From: Pantoea sp. Ep11b
GTDB lineage: Bacteria > Pseudomonadota > Gammaproteobacteria > Enterobacterales > Enterobacteriaceae
Length of the DNA: 64,000 bases
Direction: 5' to 3'
NCBI RefSeq assembly: GCF_040783975.1
Contig: NZ_CP160631.1
Coordinates: 2,480,001-2,544,000 of the forward strand
Under the pieces are notes generated by a model, which made no database searches, was not told where the DNA came from, and saw nothing but the letters and a program-made list of their open reading frames with translations. The position numbers and the translations under genes were made by a program. The first letter of the stretch is position 1; every line of letters begins with the position of its first letter. Of the stretch, positions 1-9,623 are shown one piece after another.

Positions 1-491
1 ATGCTGTGCTGAATTTCTTCCGGATCGGATTCGGTGAAATCGTTGCCCGGCAGGATTAGGGAGGTCGACATCATCGGCTCATTCAGCGCGTCCAGCAGCG
101 CCAGCGCCACCGGATTGGACGGCACGCGCAGACCGATAGTTTTACGTTTTTCATTCATCAGGCGGCGCGGCACCTCTTTGGTCGCCTTGAGGATGAAGGT
201 GTAGTTGCCTGGCGTATTATTTTTCAGCAGTCGAAACGCGGAGTTACCCACCTGCGAATAGACGGAGAGCTCCGAGAGATCACGACACATCAGGGTGAAA
301 TTGTGGTGCCCGTCGAGCTGACGGATACGACAGATCCGCTCCATCGCGCCTTTCTCCTCCAGCCGACAGCCCAGCGCGTAACCGGAATCCGTTGGATAAA
401 CGATGACGCTGCCTTTGTTCAGGTAGTCGACCGCCTGCTTAATCAGACGCGGTTGCGGGTTGTCCGGATGAATATGAAACAGTTGACTCAT
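1..491 (-). CDS. yciO: YciO, Sua5/YciO/YrdC-family protein (3' part cut by window edge)
   Basis: Reading leftward from an ATG at 491 gives MSQLFHIHPDNPQPRL, then a VIVYPTDSGYALGC motif typical of the YrdC/Sua5 fold that binds nucleotide and RNA. About 163 codons are visible; the family member in E. coli is about 206 residues, so the C-terminus lies outside the window. YrdC/TsaC makes threonylcarbamoyl-AMP for tRNA t6A, but YciO is a paralogue whose physiological role is less clear. It lies 12 bp downstream of the PHP-domain gene on the same strand, the order also seen beside trp in E. coli, so the two are probably co-transcribed. Confidence 0.9.
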   Translation of the reverse strand, partial: MSQLFHIHPDNPQPRLIKQAVDYLNKGSVIVYPTDSGYALGCRLEEKGAMERICRIRQLDGHHNFTLMCRDLSELSVYSQVGNSAFRLLKNNTPGNYTFILKATKEVPRRLMNEKRKTIGLRVPSNPVALALLDALNEPMMSTSLILPGNDFTESDPEEIQHS

Positions 492-503
492 AGAAACCTC
501 GTG

Positions 504-1388
504 TCACCTTTCCGTGATGGCCGGGCATGGCGCGAGTGCCGGGAAACGTTCCCAGACCGGCTCCACCCCTGCTGGCAGCCAGAGTTTGCGACCCAGCTCA
601 ATCCACGGGCAGGGTTGATGAAAATCAGAACCTTGTGATGCGGCCAGATCGTTATCTCTGGCGTAGTGCGCCAGCTGTGTCCGCTCATTCGGCGGCTGCT
701 GGCACTGTGCGACCTCAATGGCATCGCCACCCGCCTCGCGGAAGTGGGCGATCAGACGTTTCAGCCACTTCGCCGATAAACCGTAGCGGCCCGGATGGGC
801 CAGCACGGCACAGCCGCCAGAATGATGAATCGCATCAATAGCTTGTTTAATTGTACACCATTGTGGCGGGACGTAGCCGGTTTTGCCGCGCGCCAGATAA
901 TTTTTGAATACCTGGGCCATGTTGTCCGCTTTGCCCTGCTCAATCAGGAAGCGGGCGAAATGTCCGCGGGTAAGGATGCCGCCATCGGCCAGGCGCGTAG
1001 CGCCCGCCAGCGCATCGGGAATCCGCGCCCTTGCCAGCCGCTCGCTAATCTCGGCCGCCCGCGTCTGGCGGCAGGCCAGCTGCCCGGCCAGAAAGGTCAC
1101 CATCGCCGGATGATCGATATCGATGTTCAGCCCCACGATGTGAATCTCATGGTTCTCCCACAGCGTTGAGAGCTCGGCTCCGGCCAGCACGCTGATCGGC
1201 AGATTCAGCTCACTCGCCGTCTGCTGCGCCTCTGCCACCCCGGCGGTGCTGTCGTGATCGGTGATCGCCAGTACGCCGACGCGCATCTCAACGGCCCGCT
1301 GCACCAGCGCGGCGGGCGACAGCAGACCATCCGAGGCGCGCGTGTGGCTGTGTAAATCGTAAACCGGGAAACGGGCGATATCGCTCAA
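504..1388 (-). CDS. rnm: RNase AM / YciV, PHP-domain 5'-3' exonuclease
   Basis: This 294-residue PHP-family phosphoesterase matches E. coli YciV (TrpH, 293 aa), which trims 5' ends of rRNA and degrades short RNA and 3',5'-bisphosphonucleotides. The metal motif DLHSHTRASDG lies near residues 10-20, followed by ITDHD, a VLAHPGRY segment and a C-terminal QGSDFHQP motif. I chose a TTG start at 1388 because AGGAG sits five bases upstream and the resulting length equals the family length; the open frame continues upstream to 1421. It is transcribed divergently from the trp operon and probably shares a transcript with yciO. Confidence 0.92.
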   Translation of the reverse strand: MSDIARFPVYDLHSHTRASDGLLSPAALVQRAVEMRVGVLAITDHDSTAGVAEAQQTASELNLPISVLAGAELSTLWENHEIHIVGLNIDIDHPAMVTFLAGQLACRQTRAAEISERLARARIPDALAGATRLADGGILTRGHFARFLIEQGKADNMAQVFKNYLARGKTGYVPPQWCTIKQAIDAIHHSGGCAVLAHPGRYGLSAKWLKRLIAHFREAGGDAIEVAQCQQPPNERTQLAHYARDNDLAASQGSDFHQPCPWIELGRKLWLPAGVEPVWERFPALAPCPAITER

Positions 1389-1454
1389 GAGAACTCCTGC
1401 TGAAACTAAACCGGCCAGCATGATAACGATTTTCGCGGTCAGTGAAAAAGTGTA

Positions 1455-1483
1455 TTGACATTTTCGCCCTGAACCCGTTAACT
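1455..1483 (+). promoter_or_regulatory. trp operon promoter
   Basis: A perfect -35 TTGACA (1455-1460) is followed 17 bp later by TTAACT (1478-1483). Both hexamers and the spacing equal those of the E. coli trp promoter, and the leader gene begins about 35 bp downstream. Confidence 0.9.
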
Positions 1484-1488
1484 AGTAC
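1471..1488 (+). promoter_or_regulatory. TrpR operator overlapping the trp -10 element
   Basis: The right arm CTAGTAC and the central TTAA match the E. coli trp operator, but the left arm reads GAACCCG instead of GAACTAG, so dyad symmetry is reduced. Overlap with the -10 element is as expected for TrpR repression. Binding is inferred from similarity. Confidence 0.7.
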
Positions 1489-1517
1489 ACAAGTTCACAC
1501 GCAAGGGGTATTCAGTC

Positions 1518-1568
1518 ATGGCGGAAGTAATGATGCATTCAGAGGGTTGGCGCGCTGTTCCCGATTAA
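1518..1568 (+). CDS. trpL: trp operon leader peptide with a single Trp codon
   Basis: The ATG at 1518 follows AAGGGG at 1504-1508 and opens a 16-codon frame, M-A-E-V-M-M-H-S-E-G-W-R-A-V-P-D, ending at TAA 1566-1568. In E. coli the control codons are two adjacent TGGs in the context KGWWRTS; here the corresponding GW-R context has only one TGG (1548-1550). In-frame ATGs at 1530 and 1533 are alternative starts but do not alter the Trp count. The peptide lies directly upstream of an attenuator, which supports its role as the charged-tRNA-Trp sensor. Confidence 0.85.
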   Translation: MAEVMMHSEGWRAVPD

Positions 1569-1643
1569 GGGCGACAGGATCGTGCACACTTTGCGTAAAC
1601 GCCGTGTGAAAACCTGAGCCCGCCAAGACGCGGGCTTTTTTTT
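1554..1643 (+). terminator. trp attenuator (alternative RNA hairpins plus terminator)
   Basis: The terminator is a 7-bp stem AGCCCGC (1617-1623) with GCGGGCT (1630-1636), six-base loop and eight T residues (1636-1643). Segment GGGCGACAGG (1569-1578) can pair either back with CTGTTCCC (1555-1562) in the leader peptide end, or forward with CCTGAGCCC (1613-1621). The forward pairing would disrupt the terminator and acts as antiterminator. An extra internal hairpin CACAC...GTGTG (1585-1608) sits inside that loop. This is the 1:2, 2:3 and 3:4 arrangement of enteric trp attenuators, read by eye without energy calculation. Confidence 0.88.
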
Positions 1644-1666
1644 GAGCGAAATTCAGAGAAATCATC

Positions 1667-3232
1667 ATGCCAAATGCGAAACCTACAGTGAAGTTGATTA
1701 CCGGCACCGCGCCTTACCGCGAAGATCCGGCCGCAGTGTTTCACCAGCTTTGCGGCGCACGTCCGGCAACCCTGCTGCTTGAGTCTGCTGACATCGACAG
1801 CAAGCGCAATTTAAAAAGCCTGCTGATCGTCGACAGCGCGCTGCGCATCAGCGCAATGGGCCCTACTGTCACCGTACAGGCGCTATCGGAAAATGGCCGC
1901 GCCCTGCTGCCGCTGCTGGATGAGGCGCTGCCCGCCGCCGTGGGCAATCAGGTGCGCCCCGATGGACGCGAGCTGACCTTCCCGCCGAGCCACGACCATC
2001 AGCAGGATGAAGATTCCCGGCTGAAGGCGCTGTCGGTCTTTGATGCGCTGCGTCTGATCCCGCAACTGGTCAACTCCTCAGCCGACGAGCGCGAAGCCGT
2101 GCTGCTGGGTGGCCTGTTCGCCTATGACCTGGTGGCCGGTTTTGAGACGCTGCCCGTGCTGGATAATCAGCAGCACTGCCCCGACTACTGCTTCTATCTG
2201 GCAGAAACCTTACTGGTGATCGACCATCAGACCCGCAGCGCGCGTCTGCAGGCCAGCCTGTTCTGCCCTTCCACCAGCGAGTTCCAGCGCCTGCAGCGCC
2301 GCATTGAGCAGCTGCATGGCCAGATCCTGCAGCCCGCTCCGGCGCTGCCGGTGCAGCCGGTGGCGCAGATGACGCTGACCACCAGCCAGAGCGACGAAGC
2401 CTATTGTGAGGTGGTGCGTGAGATGCAGCAGGCGATTCGCATCGGCGAGATTTTCCAGGTGGTGCCGTCCCGCCGCTTCTCACTGCCCTGCCCGTCGCCG
2501 CTGGCCGCCTATGACACGCTGAAAAACAGCAACCCCAGCCCCTACATGTTCTTTATGCAGGATCAGGATTTCTCACTGTTCGGCGCCTCGCCAGAGAGTT
2601 CGCTGAAGTATGACGCCACCTCGCGTCAGATCGAAATTTATCCGATTGCCGGTACGCGCCCGCGTGGCCGCCACGCTGACGGCTCGCTGGACCGCGATCT
2701 CGACAGCCGGATCGAGCTGGAGATGCGCACCGACCATAAAGAGCTGGCTGAACATCTGATGCTGGTGGATCTGGCACGAAACGACCTGGCCCGTATCTGT
2801 GTGCCGGGCAGCCGTTACGTCGCGGACCTCACCAAAGTGGACCGCTATTCGTTTGTGATGCACCTGGTGTCCCGCGTGGTGGGTACGCTGCGCGCCGACC
2901 TGGATGTGCTGCACGCCTACCGCGCCTGCATGAACATGGGCACCCTCAGCGGTGCGCCAAAAGTGCGCGCCATGCAGCTGATTGCCGGTGCCGAAGGCAC
3001 ACGCCGTGGCAGCTACGGCGGCGCGGTGGGCTACTTCACGGCGCAGGGCGATCTGGATACCTGTATCGTCATCCGTTCGGCCTATGTCGAAGATGGCGTC
3101 GCCACCGTGCAGGCCGGTGCGGGTGTGGTGCTGGATTCTCATCCGCAGGCTGAAGCGGATGAAAGCCGCAACAAGGCCCGCGCCGTTCTGCGCGCAATCG
3201 CGACTGCCCATCACTGCAAGGAGATCTTCTGA
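1667..3232 (+). CDS. trpE: Anthranilate synthase component I
   Basis: This 521-residue protein catalyses the first committed step of tryptophan synthesis, chorismate plus ammonia to anthranilate, using ammonia delivered by TrpG. It aligns along its whole length with E. coli TrpE. The LLES motif at residues 37-40, including Ser40, is the feedback-inhibition site for tryptophan, so allosteric control is probably intact. The C-terminal chorismate-binding domain shows [10 protein letters not shown] and [15 protein letters not shown]. The ATG lies 24 bp after the attenuator T-tract. The stop codon overlaps the trpG start (TGATG), which usually couples translation of the two subunits. Confidence 0.98.
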   Translation: MPNAKPTVKLITGTAPYREDPAAVFHQLCGARPATLLLESADIDSKRNLKSLLIVDSALRISAMGPTVTVQALSENGRALLPLLDEALPAAVGNQVRPDGRELTFPPSHDHQQDEDSRLKALSVFDALRLIPQLVNSSADEREAVLLGGLFAYDLVAGFETLPVLDNQQHCPDYCFYLAETLLVIDHQTRSARLQASLFCPSTSEFQRLQRRIEQLHGQILQPAPALPVQPVAQMTLTTSQSDEAYCEVVREMQQAIRIGEIFQVVPSRRFSLPCPSPLAAYDTLKNSNPSPYMFFMQDQDFSLFGASPESSLKYDATSRQIEIYPIAGTRPRGRHADGSLDRDLDSRIELEMRTDHKELAEHLMLVDLARNDLARICVPGSRYVADLTKVDRYSFVMHLVSRVVGTLRADLDVLHAYRACMNMGTLSGAPKVRAMQLIAGAEGTRRGSYGGAVGYFTAQGDLDTCIVIRSAYVEDGVATVQAGAGVVLDSHPQAEADESRNKARAVLRAIATAHHCKEIF

Positions 3233-3813
3233 TGGCCGATATTCTGCTGCTCGATAACATCGACTCATTTACCTACAACCTGGTTGATCAGCTGCGGACC
3301 TTTGGTCACAACGTGGTGATCTACCGCAATAACCTGCCTGCGGAGCTGTTGATCGAACAACTGCAGCGAATGGAAAACCCGGTGCTGATGCTCTCTCCGG
3401 GTCCCGGCGCGCCAAAGGATGCGGGCTGTATGCCCGCGCTGCTGCAGGCGCTGCGCGGTCGTCTGCCGATTATCGGTATCTGTCTGGGACATCAGGCGAT
3501 TGTGGAAGCCTACGGCGGCCATGTCGGTCAGGCGGGCGAGATCCTGCACGGTAAAGCCTCCTCGATCGATCACGACGGCGAGGCGATGTTTGCCGGTCTG
3601 AGCAATCCACTGCCGGTGGCGCGTTATCACTCACTGGTGGGCAGTAACACACCGCAAGCGCTGACGGTCAATGCCAGTTACAACGGGATGGTGATGGCGG
3701 TGCGCCATGAAACCGACCGGGTTTGCGGCTTTCAGTTCCACCCGGAATCGATTCTGACTTCTCAGGGCGCGCGGCTGCTTGAGCAGACGCTGGCCTGGGC
3801 GCTGGCGAAGTAA
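3232..3813 (+). CDS. trpG: Anthranilate synthase component II, glutamine amidotransferase (unfused)
   Basis: A 193-residue class I glutamine amidotransferase that hydrolyses glutamine and passes ammonia to TrpE. The catalytic cysteine is Cys84 in GICLGHQ, with the His170/Glu172 pair in QFHPES. Its start overlaps the trpE stop by one base. It ends at its own TAA and is followed by a separate trpD, whereas in E. coli, Salmonella and Klebsiella the two form one TrpGD polypeptide. The separate arrangement is also known from Serratia and fits Erwiniaceae. Confidence 0.97.
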   Translation: MADILLLDNIDSFTYNLVDQLRTFGHNVVIYRNNLPAELLIEQLQRMENPVLMLSPGPGAPKDAGCMPALLQALRGRLPIIGICLGHQAIVEAYGGHVGQAGEILHGKASSIDHDGEAMFAGLSNPLPVARYHSLVGSNTPQALTVNASYNGMVMAVRHETDRVCGFQFHPESILTSQGARLLEQTLAWALAK

Positions 3814-3826
3814 AGGGAGAATAACG

Positions 3827-4825
3827 ATGCAACAGACACTGGAAAAACTTTACCAGGCGCAGACGCTGAGTCAGGCGGAGAGTCACGCCCTCTTCAGCGC
3901 CATTATTACCGGACAGCTGGAGCCGGTACAGCTCGCCGCGGCGCTGGTCGCCATGAAAGTGCGCGGTGAGTCGCCGGAAGAGATCGCCGGGGCCGCCACG
4001 GCACTGCTGGAAGATGCCAAACCCTTCCCGCGCCCGGGCTATGCCTTCGCGGACATCGTCGGCACCGGCGGCGACGGCAGCAACAGCATTAATATCTCCA
4101 CCGCCAGCGCGTTTGTGGCCGCCACCTGCGGACTGAAAGTGGCAAAGCATGGCAACCGCAGCGTCTCCAGCAAGTCCGGCTCTTCCGATCTGCTGGCGGC
4201 CTTTGGCATCGATCTTGATATGCCTGCAGAGCGGGCGCGCCAGGCGCTGGACGATCTGAACGTCTGCTTCCTGTTTGCGCCGCAATACCACACCGGTTTC
4301 CGCCACGCGATGCCGGTTCGCCAGCAACTTAAAACGCGCACGCTGTTTAACGTGCTCGGCCCGCTGATCAATCCTGCACGTCCGCCGCTGGCCGTGATTG
4401 GTGTCTACAGCCCGGATCTGGTGATGCCGATTGCCCAGACCCTGAAAGTACTGGGCTATCAGCGCGCGGCGGTGGTGCATGGCGGCGGCATGGATGAGGT
4501 GGCGCTGCACGACGTGACACATGTGGCCGAACTGCGCGACGGCGAGATCACCCGCTATCAGCTCTCGCCGGAGGACTTTGGTTTTGGCTTCCATCCCAAA
4601 GAGGCACTGGCAGGCGGCACGCCGGAAGAAAATCGTGACATTCTCACGGCTTTACTCCAGGGTAATGGCCAGCAGGCCCATGAAGAAGCGGTCGCCATCA
4701 ACGTGGCGATGTTGCTTAAAGTATTCGGTCAGGAAGATCTGCGTGAAAACGCCCGGCAGGCGCTAAACGCCATCCGCAGCGGACAGGCGTATGAGCGCGT
4801 CGTCGCACTGGCAGCAAGAGGATAA
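3827..4825 (+). CDS. trpD: Anthranilate phosphoribosyltransferase
   Basis: This 332-residue enzyme transfers phosphoribose from PRPP to anthranilate. The PRPP/Mg site is GTGGDG at residues 79-84, and [15 protein letters not shown] at 107-121 forms the substrate pocket. The frame stays open upstream to 3779, inside trpG, but the ATG at 3827 has AGGGAGA six bases before it and matches the start of the family, so the longer form is unlikely. It lies 13 bp after trpG and 2 bp before trpCF. Confidence 0.97.
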   Translation: MQQTLEKLYQAQTLSQAESHALFSAIITGQLEPVQLAAALVAMKVRGESPEEIAGAATALLEDAKPFPRPGYAFADIVGTGGDGSNSINISTASAFVAATCGLKVAKHGNRSVSSKSGSSDLLAAFGIDLDMPAERARQALDDLNVCFLFAPQYHTGFRHAMPVRQQLKTRTLFNVLGPLINPARPPLAVIGVYSPDLVMPIAQTLKVLGYQRAAVVHGGGMDEVALHDVTHVAELRDGEITRYQLSPEDFGFGFHPKEALAGGTPEENRDILTALLQGNGQQAHEEAVAINVAMLLKVFGQEDLRENARQALNAIRSGQAYERVVALAARG

Positions 4826-4827
4826 TC

Positions 4828-6189
4828 ATGAAAGGCACCGTGTTAGAAAAAATTGTTCAGGATAAAGCGATCTGGGTGGAAGCCCGTCAGCAGCAGCAGC
4901 CGCTCTCTACCTTTCAGAACAGCATTGAACCTGCCAGCCGTCATTTCTACGACGCGCTGCAGGGTGCACGCACCGCGTTTATCCTGGAGTGCAAAAAAGC
5001 GTCCCCTTCGAAAGGCGTGATCCGCGAGGATTTTGACCCGGCCGCTATTGCCGGCGTCTATCGCCACTACGCCTCTGCGGTCTCCGTGCTGACCGATGAG
5101 AAATATTTCCAGGGCGACTTCGCTTTTCTGCCGATTGTCAGCGCGGCGATCACCCAGCCGGTGCTGTGCAAAGACTTTATTATCGACCCCTATCAGATCT
5201 ACCTGGCGCGTTACTACCAGGCGGATGCCATTCTGCTGATGCTCTCTGTACTGGATGATGAGCAGTATCGTCAGCTGGCCGCCGTGGCGCATAGCCTGAA
5301 GATGGGCATCCTGACCGAAGTCAGCAACGAAGAGGAGCTGGAGCGCGCCATCGCTCTGCAGGCAAAAGTCGTGGGGATCAACAACCGCGATCTGCGCGAT
5401 CTCTCTATCGATCTCAACCGCACGCGCCAGCTGGCTCCGCGCCTGTCGCATGGCGTGACGGTCATCAGCGAGTCGGGGATCAACAGCTATGCGGATATTC
5501 GCGAGCTCAGCCATTTTGCCAACGGTTTCCTGATCGGCTCCGCCCTGATGGAAGAGTCCGATCTGACCGCTGCGGTGCGTCGGGTCACGCTGGGCAGTAA
5601 CAAGGTATGCGGCCTGACCCGCCCTGAAGATGCGCGTGCCGCTTATGAAGCCGGTGCCATCTATGGTGGCCTGATCTTTGCCGAAGGCTCACCGCGCCTG
5701 ATCGACACGGCCACGGCGCAGTCGGTGATGGCGGCTGCGCCGCTGCGCTATGTCGGCGTCTTTCGCAACAACACAATAAGTGACATTGTCACGCAAACGG
5801 AAACCCTTTCGCTGTCAGCCGTTCAGCTGCATGGCGATGAGAGCCCCGCGTTTGTAGCCGAACTGCGCGCCGCGCTGCCCGCAGAGGTTCAGATCTGGAA
5901 GGCGCTGCGCATTGAGGGCAGCGTCCCGGCCCGCGACTGGCCGCATGTGGACCGCTACGTGTTCGACAACGGCAACGGCGGCACCGGCGAACGTTTCGAC
6001 TGGTCACTGCTGCAGGGGCAGACCCTGGACAATGTGCTGCTGGCCGGTGGCCTCAGCGCAGATAACTGCGTTGAAGCCGCGCAGCTGGGCTGTGCCGGAC
6101 TGGACTTCAACTCTGGCGTGGAAAGCGCGCCCGGCATCAAAGATGCCCGTAAAATCGCTGCTGTGTTTCAGACACTGCGTGCCTACTGA
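4828..6189 (+). CDS. trpCF: Bifunctional indole-3-glycerol phosphate synthase / phosphoribosylanthranilate isomerase
   Basis: A 453-residue fusion of two TIM barrels. The N-terminal IGPS half (about 1-255) has [10 protein letters not shown] at 54-63, catalytic-region Lys115 in VLCKDF, Glu164 and the SESGI motif at 214-218. The C-terminal PRAI half starts near VCGLTR (Cys261) and contains [10 protein letters not shown]. Together they convert phosphoribosylanthranilate to indole-glycerol phosphate. The fusion is the usual enterobacterial form. The ATG follows the trpD stop by two bases, so translation is probably coupled. Confidence 0.97.
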   Translation: MKGTVLEKIVQDKAIWVEARQQQQPLSTFQNSIEPASRHFYDALQGARTAFILECKKASPSKGVIREDFDPAAIAGVYRHYASAVSVLTDEKYFQGDFAFLPIVSAAITQPVLCKDFIIDPYQIYLARYYQADAILLMLSVLDDEQYRQLAAVAHSLKMGILTEVSNEEELERAIALQAKVVGINNRDLRDLSIDLNRTRQLAPRLSHGVTVISESGINSYADIRELSHFANGFLIGSALMEESDLTAAVRRVTLGSNKVCGLTRPEDARAAYEAGAIYGGLIFAEGSPRLIDTATAQSVMAAAPLRYVGVFRNNTISDIVTQTETLSLSAVQLHGDESPAFVAELRAALPAEVQIWKALRIEGSVPARDWPHVDRYVFDNGNGGTGERFDWSLLQGQTLDNVLLAGGLSADNCVEAAQLGCAGLDFNSGVESAPGIKDARKIAAVFQTLRAY

Positions 6190-6196
6190 TTTGCCT

Positions 6197-6215
6197 GGCC
6201 CGCTTTACCCGGGCC
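6197..6215 (+). other. Intercistronic hairpin between trpCF and trpB
   Basis: GGCCCG (6197-6202) can pair with CGGGCC (6210-6215) across a seven-base loop in the only sizeable gap of the operon. There is no T-tract, so it is more likely an mRNA stability or translation element than a terminator. Confidence 0.45.
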
Positions 6216-6233
6216 CGAGAAAGGAAGATAAAA

Positions 6234-7424
6234 ATGACGTTACTCAATCCCTACTTTGGCGAATTTGGCGGAATGTACGTTCCGCAGATCCTGATGCCCG
6301 CGCTGCGCCAGCTCGAACAGGCGTTTGTCGACGCGCAGAAAGATCCGGCGTTTCAGGCCGAATTTACCGACCTGCTGAAGAACTATGCGGGTCGTCCGAC
6401 CGCGCTGACGCTGTGCAAAAACCTGACCAAAGGCACCAGAACCCGTCTCTATCTCAAGCGTGAAGATCTGCTGCACGGCGGCGCACACAAAACCAACCAG
6501 GTGCTGGGTCAGGCGCTGTTAGCCAAACGCATGGGCAAAAACGAAATTATCGCTGAAACCGGTGCGGGTCAGCACGGTGTGGCATCCGCCCTGGCCTGCG
6601 CACTGCTGGGCATGAAGTGCCGCATCTACATGGGCGCAAAAGATGTGGAGCGTCAGTCACCAAACGTGTTCCGTATGCGTCTGATGGGCGCGGAAGTGAT
6701 CCCGGTGCACAGCGGCTCTGCCACGCTGAAAGACGCCTGTAATGAGGCGCTGCGCGACTGGTCCGGCAGCTATGAAACCGCGCACTATATGCTCGGTACG
6801 GCGGCGGGTCCCCATCCCTTCCCGACGATTGTGCGCGAGTTTCAGCGCATGATTGGCGAAGAGACCAAAAAGCAGATTCTGGAAAAAGAGGGACGCCTGC
6901 CGGATGCGATCCTCGCCTGTGTGGGCGGCGGTTCCAACGCCATCGGGATGTTTGCCGACTTCATCGACGAGACCAGCGTGAAGCTGATCGGGGTCGAACC
7001 GGCGGGTCACGGCATCGAGACGGGCGAACATGGTGCGCCGCTGAAGCACGGTCGCGTGGGGATCTATTTCGGCATGAAAGCGCCGATGATGCAGACGCAC
7101 GACGGCCAGATCGAAGAGTCCTACTCTATCTCTGCCGGCCTAGATTTCCCGTCGGTAGGCCCGCAGCATGCGCATCTCAACAGCATCGGTCGCGCAGACT
7201 ACGTTTCGATTACCGATAATGAAGCGATGGACGCCTTTAAACAGCTCTGCCGCGCGGAAGGCATTATCCCGGCGCTGGAGTCCTCCCATGCGCTGGCTCA
7301 TGCACTGAAGATGATCCATGCGGAGCCGGAGAAAGAGCAGCTGATTGTGGTCAACCTTTCCGGCCGTGGCGACAAAGATATTTTCACCGTTCATGACATT
7401 CTGACTGCGCAGGGAGAAATCTGA
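6234..7424 (+). CDS. trpB: Tryptophan synthase beta chain
   Basis: A 396-residue PLP enzyme that joins indole and serine to make tryptophan in the alpha2-beta2 complex. The PLP lysine is Lys86 in [10 protein letters not shown], and GGGSNAIG binds the cofactor phosphate. It begins 44 bp after trpCF behind AAAGGAAG. Its stop overlaps the trpA start (TGATG), the common arrangement that balances the two subunits. Confidence 0.98.
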   Translation: MTLLNPYFGEFGGMYVPQILMPALRQLEQAFVDAQKDPAFQAEFTDLLKNYAGRPTALTLCKNLTKGTRTRLYLKREDLLHGGAHKTNQVLGQALLAKRMGKNEIIAETGAGQHGVASALACALLGMKCRIYMGAKDVERQSPNVFRMRLMGAEVIPVHSGSATLKDACNEALRDWSGSYETAHYMLGTAAGPHPFPTIVREFQRMIGEETKKQILEKEGRLPDAILACVGGGSNAIGMFADFIDETSVKLIGVEPAGHGIETGEHGAPLKHGRVGIYFGMKAPMMQTHDGQIEESYSISAGLDFPSVGPQHAHLNSIGRADYVSITDNEAMDAFKQLCRAEGIIPALESSHALAHALKMIHAEPEKEQLIVVNLSGRGDKDIFTVHDILTAQGEI

Positions 7425-8227
7425 TGGAACGTTACAATCAACTGTTTACCCGCCTGTCAGCGAACAACGAAGGCGCTTTCGTTCCCTTTGTGACGCTCGG
7501 CGACCCGTCCCCTGCGCTGTCACTGCGTGTGATCGACGCGCTGGTTGAAGGGGGCGCAGATGCTCTGGAGCTGGGGATCCCCTTCTCCGATCCGCTGGCC
7601 GATGGCCCGACCATCCAGAACGCGACGTTACGCGCTTTTGCGGCGGGCACTAACACCAGCCAGTGCTTTGAGATGCTGGCGACCATCCGCCGCAAATATC
7701 CGGATCTGCCGATTGGTCTGCTGATGTACGCCAATCTGGTCTTTACCAACGGCGTGGATGCGTTTTATGCCCGTTGTGCCGAAGCCGGTGTCGATTCCGT
7801 CCTGGTGGCCGACGTACCGGTTGAAGAGTCTGCGCCCTTCCGTCAGGCGGCGCTGCGTCACGGTGTGGCACCGATCTTTATCTGTCCGCCCAATGCCAGC
7901 GATGAGCTGCTGCGTGAGATCGCCTCACACGGTCGCGGTTACACCTATCTGCTGTCGCGTGCAGGCGTAACCGGTGCTGAAAACCGCGCCAGCCTGCCGC
8001 TGCAGCATCTGATCGACAGGCTACGTGAATATCACGCCGCGCCGCCGCTGCAGGGCTTTGGTATCTCGGAACCGGAACAGGTGAAGGAAGCGATCGCGGC
8101 GGGTGCGGCGGGCGCCATCACCGGTTCAGCGATTGTCAGAATCATCGAAAAGCATCACGCCGAACCGGACGTGATGCTGAGTGAACTGAAGCAGTTTGTC
8201 AGCCGCCTCAAAGCTGCCAGCCGCTAA
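7424..8227 (+). CDS. trpA: Tryptophan synthase alpha chain
   Basis: A 267-residue TIM-barrel lyase that splits indole-glycerol phosphate and channels indole to TrpB. The catalytic pair is Glu49 (in [10 protein letters not shown]) and Asp60. The C-terminal phosphate-binding loop contains GAITGSAIV. It is the last gene of the operon and is followed by a strong hairpin. Confidence 0.98.
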   Translation: MERYNQLFTRLSANNEGAFVPFVTLGDPSPALSLRVIDALVEGGADALELGIPFSDPLADGPTIQNATLRAFAAGTNTSQCFEMLATIRRKYPDLPIGLLMYANLVFTNGVDAFYARCAEAGVDSVLVADVPVEESAPFRQAALRHGVAPIFICPPNASDELLREIASHGRGYTYLLSRAGVTGAENRASLPLQHLIDRLREYHAAPPLQGFGISEPEQVKEAIAAGAAGAITGSAIVRIIEKHHAEPDVMLSELKQFVSRLKAASR

Positions 8228-8234
8228 TCCTGCC

Positions 8235-8277
8235 ATCATGCCTTATCACCCGATAAGGCATGATTTGTTTCCTTTTT
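8235..8277 (+). terminator. trp operon terminator
   Basis: A perfect 13-bp stem, ATCATGCCTTATC (8235-8247) with its complement at 8252-8264, has a four-base loop and is followed by TTGTTTCCTTTTTT. It begins eight bases after the trpA stop. Confidence 0.9.
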
Positions 8278-8375
8278 TATCCGCCGCCATTTGCCCTTTT
8301 CGTCAAATCTGCACCACAATGACAGTGCGCCGTTACGGTAACGTCGCATCCAATTTGTGACAGGGAGAGAAAGCA

Positions 8376-8690
8376 ATGAAATTCGTTAAAATGCTGGCAG
8401 GTGCTGTACTGGCAGGCGTGGTTGCGCTGACACTGAGCGCCTGTGCGCCAACCGCAACTAAAGAGGGAACCGGTGGCTATATCGATGACACCGTCGTTAC
8501 CACCAAAGTCAAAGGTGCGCTGCTGAAAGATGAGTCGCTGAAGTCGACGGAAATCAACGTAGAAACCTTTAAAGGCAAAGTTCAGCTGAGCGGCTTTGTT
8601 TCATCACCACAGATGGCCAACCGTGCCGTTCAGGTGACACGCAGCGTGGCGGGCGTAAGATCGGTTGTTAACAACATGCAGATCAAGTAA
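8376..8690 (+). CDS. BON-domain lipoprotein
   Basis: A 104-residue predicted lipoprotein. A lipobox LSAC places the lipidated cysteine at residue 23 after a hydrophobic signal segment. The mature part is a single BON domain, as in OsmY and DolP, with the typical GKVQLSGFV turn and a final VRSVVNNMQI strand. BON domains bind phospholipid or other envelope components, so a periplasmic, membrane-anchored role is likely. AGGGAGAG precedes the ATG. The precise function is unknown, and I do not recognise a gene name. Confidence 0.85.
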   Translation: MKFVKMLAGAVLAGVVALTLSACAPTATKEGTGGYIDDTVVTTKVKGALLKDESLKSTEINVETFKGKVQLSGFVSSPQMANRAVQVTRSVAGVRSVVNNMQIK

Positions 8691-8702
8691 CCTCTGATCG
8701 AC

Positions 8703-8732
8703 AAAAAGGCCGCGGATTCAGCGGCCTTTTTT
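8703..8732. terminator. Bidirectional terminator between the BON lipoprotein gene and ompW
   Basis: AAAAAGGCCGC and GCGGCCTTTTT flank a seven-base loop. T-tracts on both strands let it serve both converging genes. Confidence 0.88.
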
Positions 8733-8736
8733 ATTG

Positions 8737-9369
8737 TCAGAAACGGTAGCCCGCGCCGAAGAAGAACACCCAGGGATCGACGCGCATGTTGATGTTCTGC
8801 TGTTCGCCCCCCGCTTTAAACTTCACTTCCGTATCGATATCCATGTACCACAGCGACGCATTCAGCATCCAGTCGCGATTGATCTGATAATCGAGACCCA
8901 CCTGACCCGCCACGCCCCAGGAGTCCTTCACGCTGAGGTCGGTCAGACCCGCATCACGGCCGGTCTGGTTGAATTTAGCATCGTAAAAAGTGGTGTAGTT
9001 CACGCCCACGCCCACGTAAGGACGCACCGGGCTTTTGCTGTCAAAGAAGTAGTACTGCGCCATCAGCGTAGGTGGCAACTGGCGCACCGTCGCCAGCGTA
9101 CCGGTCGGGCCAAGGCCCACTTTATGCCGGAATGGCGTGGCGGCCAGCAGCTCGACCCCTATATTATCTGTTGCCATATAAGTAAATGTCAGGCCCAGCT
9201 GCGTGTCATTGGAGGCACTGAATTCCCCCATGCCTAACACGTTATCGGAACCCTCGGTGGGCCGGACGGTGGCACTGCCAGCCCGCATAAAGAAGTCACC
9301 CGCTTCGTGGGCCATTGCCAGCTGAGGCAACGCCAGTGCCAGCAGCATTGCGCATTTTGCCAGTTTCAT
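8737..9369 (-). CDS. ompW: Outer membrane protein OmpW
   Basis: A 210-residue outer-membrane eight-stranded beta-barrel that forms a small hydrophobic channel. The first ~20 residues are a signal peptide ending LAMA before HEAGDFF, and the C-terminus ends in aromatic GYRF as expected for BAM recognition. The ATG at 9369 is preceded by AAAGGAG; the frame extends upstream to 9456 but that part has no signal-like features. In E. coli ompW also lies beside trp and is activated by FNR, which fits the upstream site here. Confidence 0.95.
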   Translation of the reverse strand: MKLAKCAMLLALALPQLAMAHEAGDFFMRAGSATVRPTEGSDNVLGMGEFSASNDTQLGLTFTYMATDNIGVELLAATPFRHKVGLGPTGTLATVRQLPPTLMAQYYFFDSKSPVRPYVGVGVNYTTFYDAKFNQTGRDAGLTDLSVKDSWGVAGQVGLDYQINRDWMLNASLWYMDIDTEVKFKAGGEQQNINMRVDPWVFFFGAGYRF

Positions 9370-9494
9370 TATCACTCCTTTGCTTAATGTTAACATCGCG
9401 AACGTCATTGCTTTTTTTGCTGGCAATTTTTTAACGTGATTTACAGAAAATTGCACTCTGAACGCTTCAGATAAACTGCTTATAAAACAATGAA

Positions 9495-9508
9495 TTGATT
9501 TAGATCAA
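9495..9508 (-). promoter_or_regulatory. Perfect FNR box upstream of ompW
   Basis: TTGAT-TTAG-ATCAA is an exact match to the FNR consensus TTGAT-N4-ATCAA. Reading toward ompW, a TTTATC -10-like hexamer (9475-9470) would place the start near 9462, about 40 bp from the box centre, as in class II FNR promoters. The ykgJ-like gene starts on the other side and could also respond. Confidence 0.8.
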
Positions 9509-9623
9509 TTTCAGCACCGGCTGGCTGCGAAAAATAGCGCTTGCTGAATAATTTCGGCCAGCCTATTTTGCTTCTCTTCCTTGTTGATTTTGGTTCGATG
9601 CCCTGGGAGGGGCGGGTGATCAA

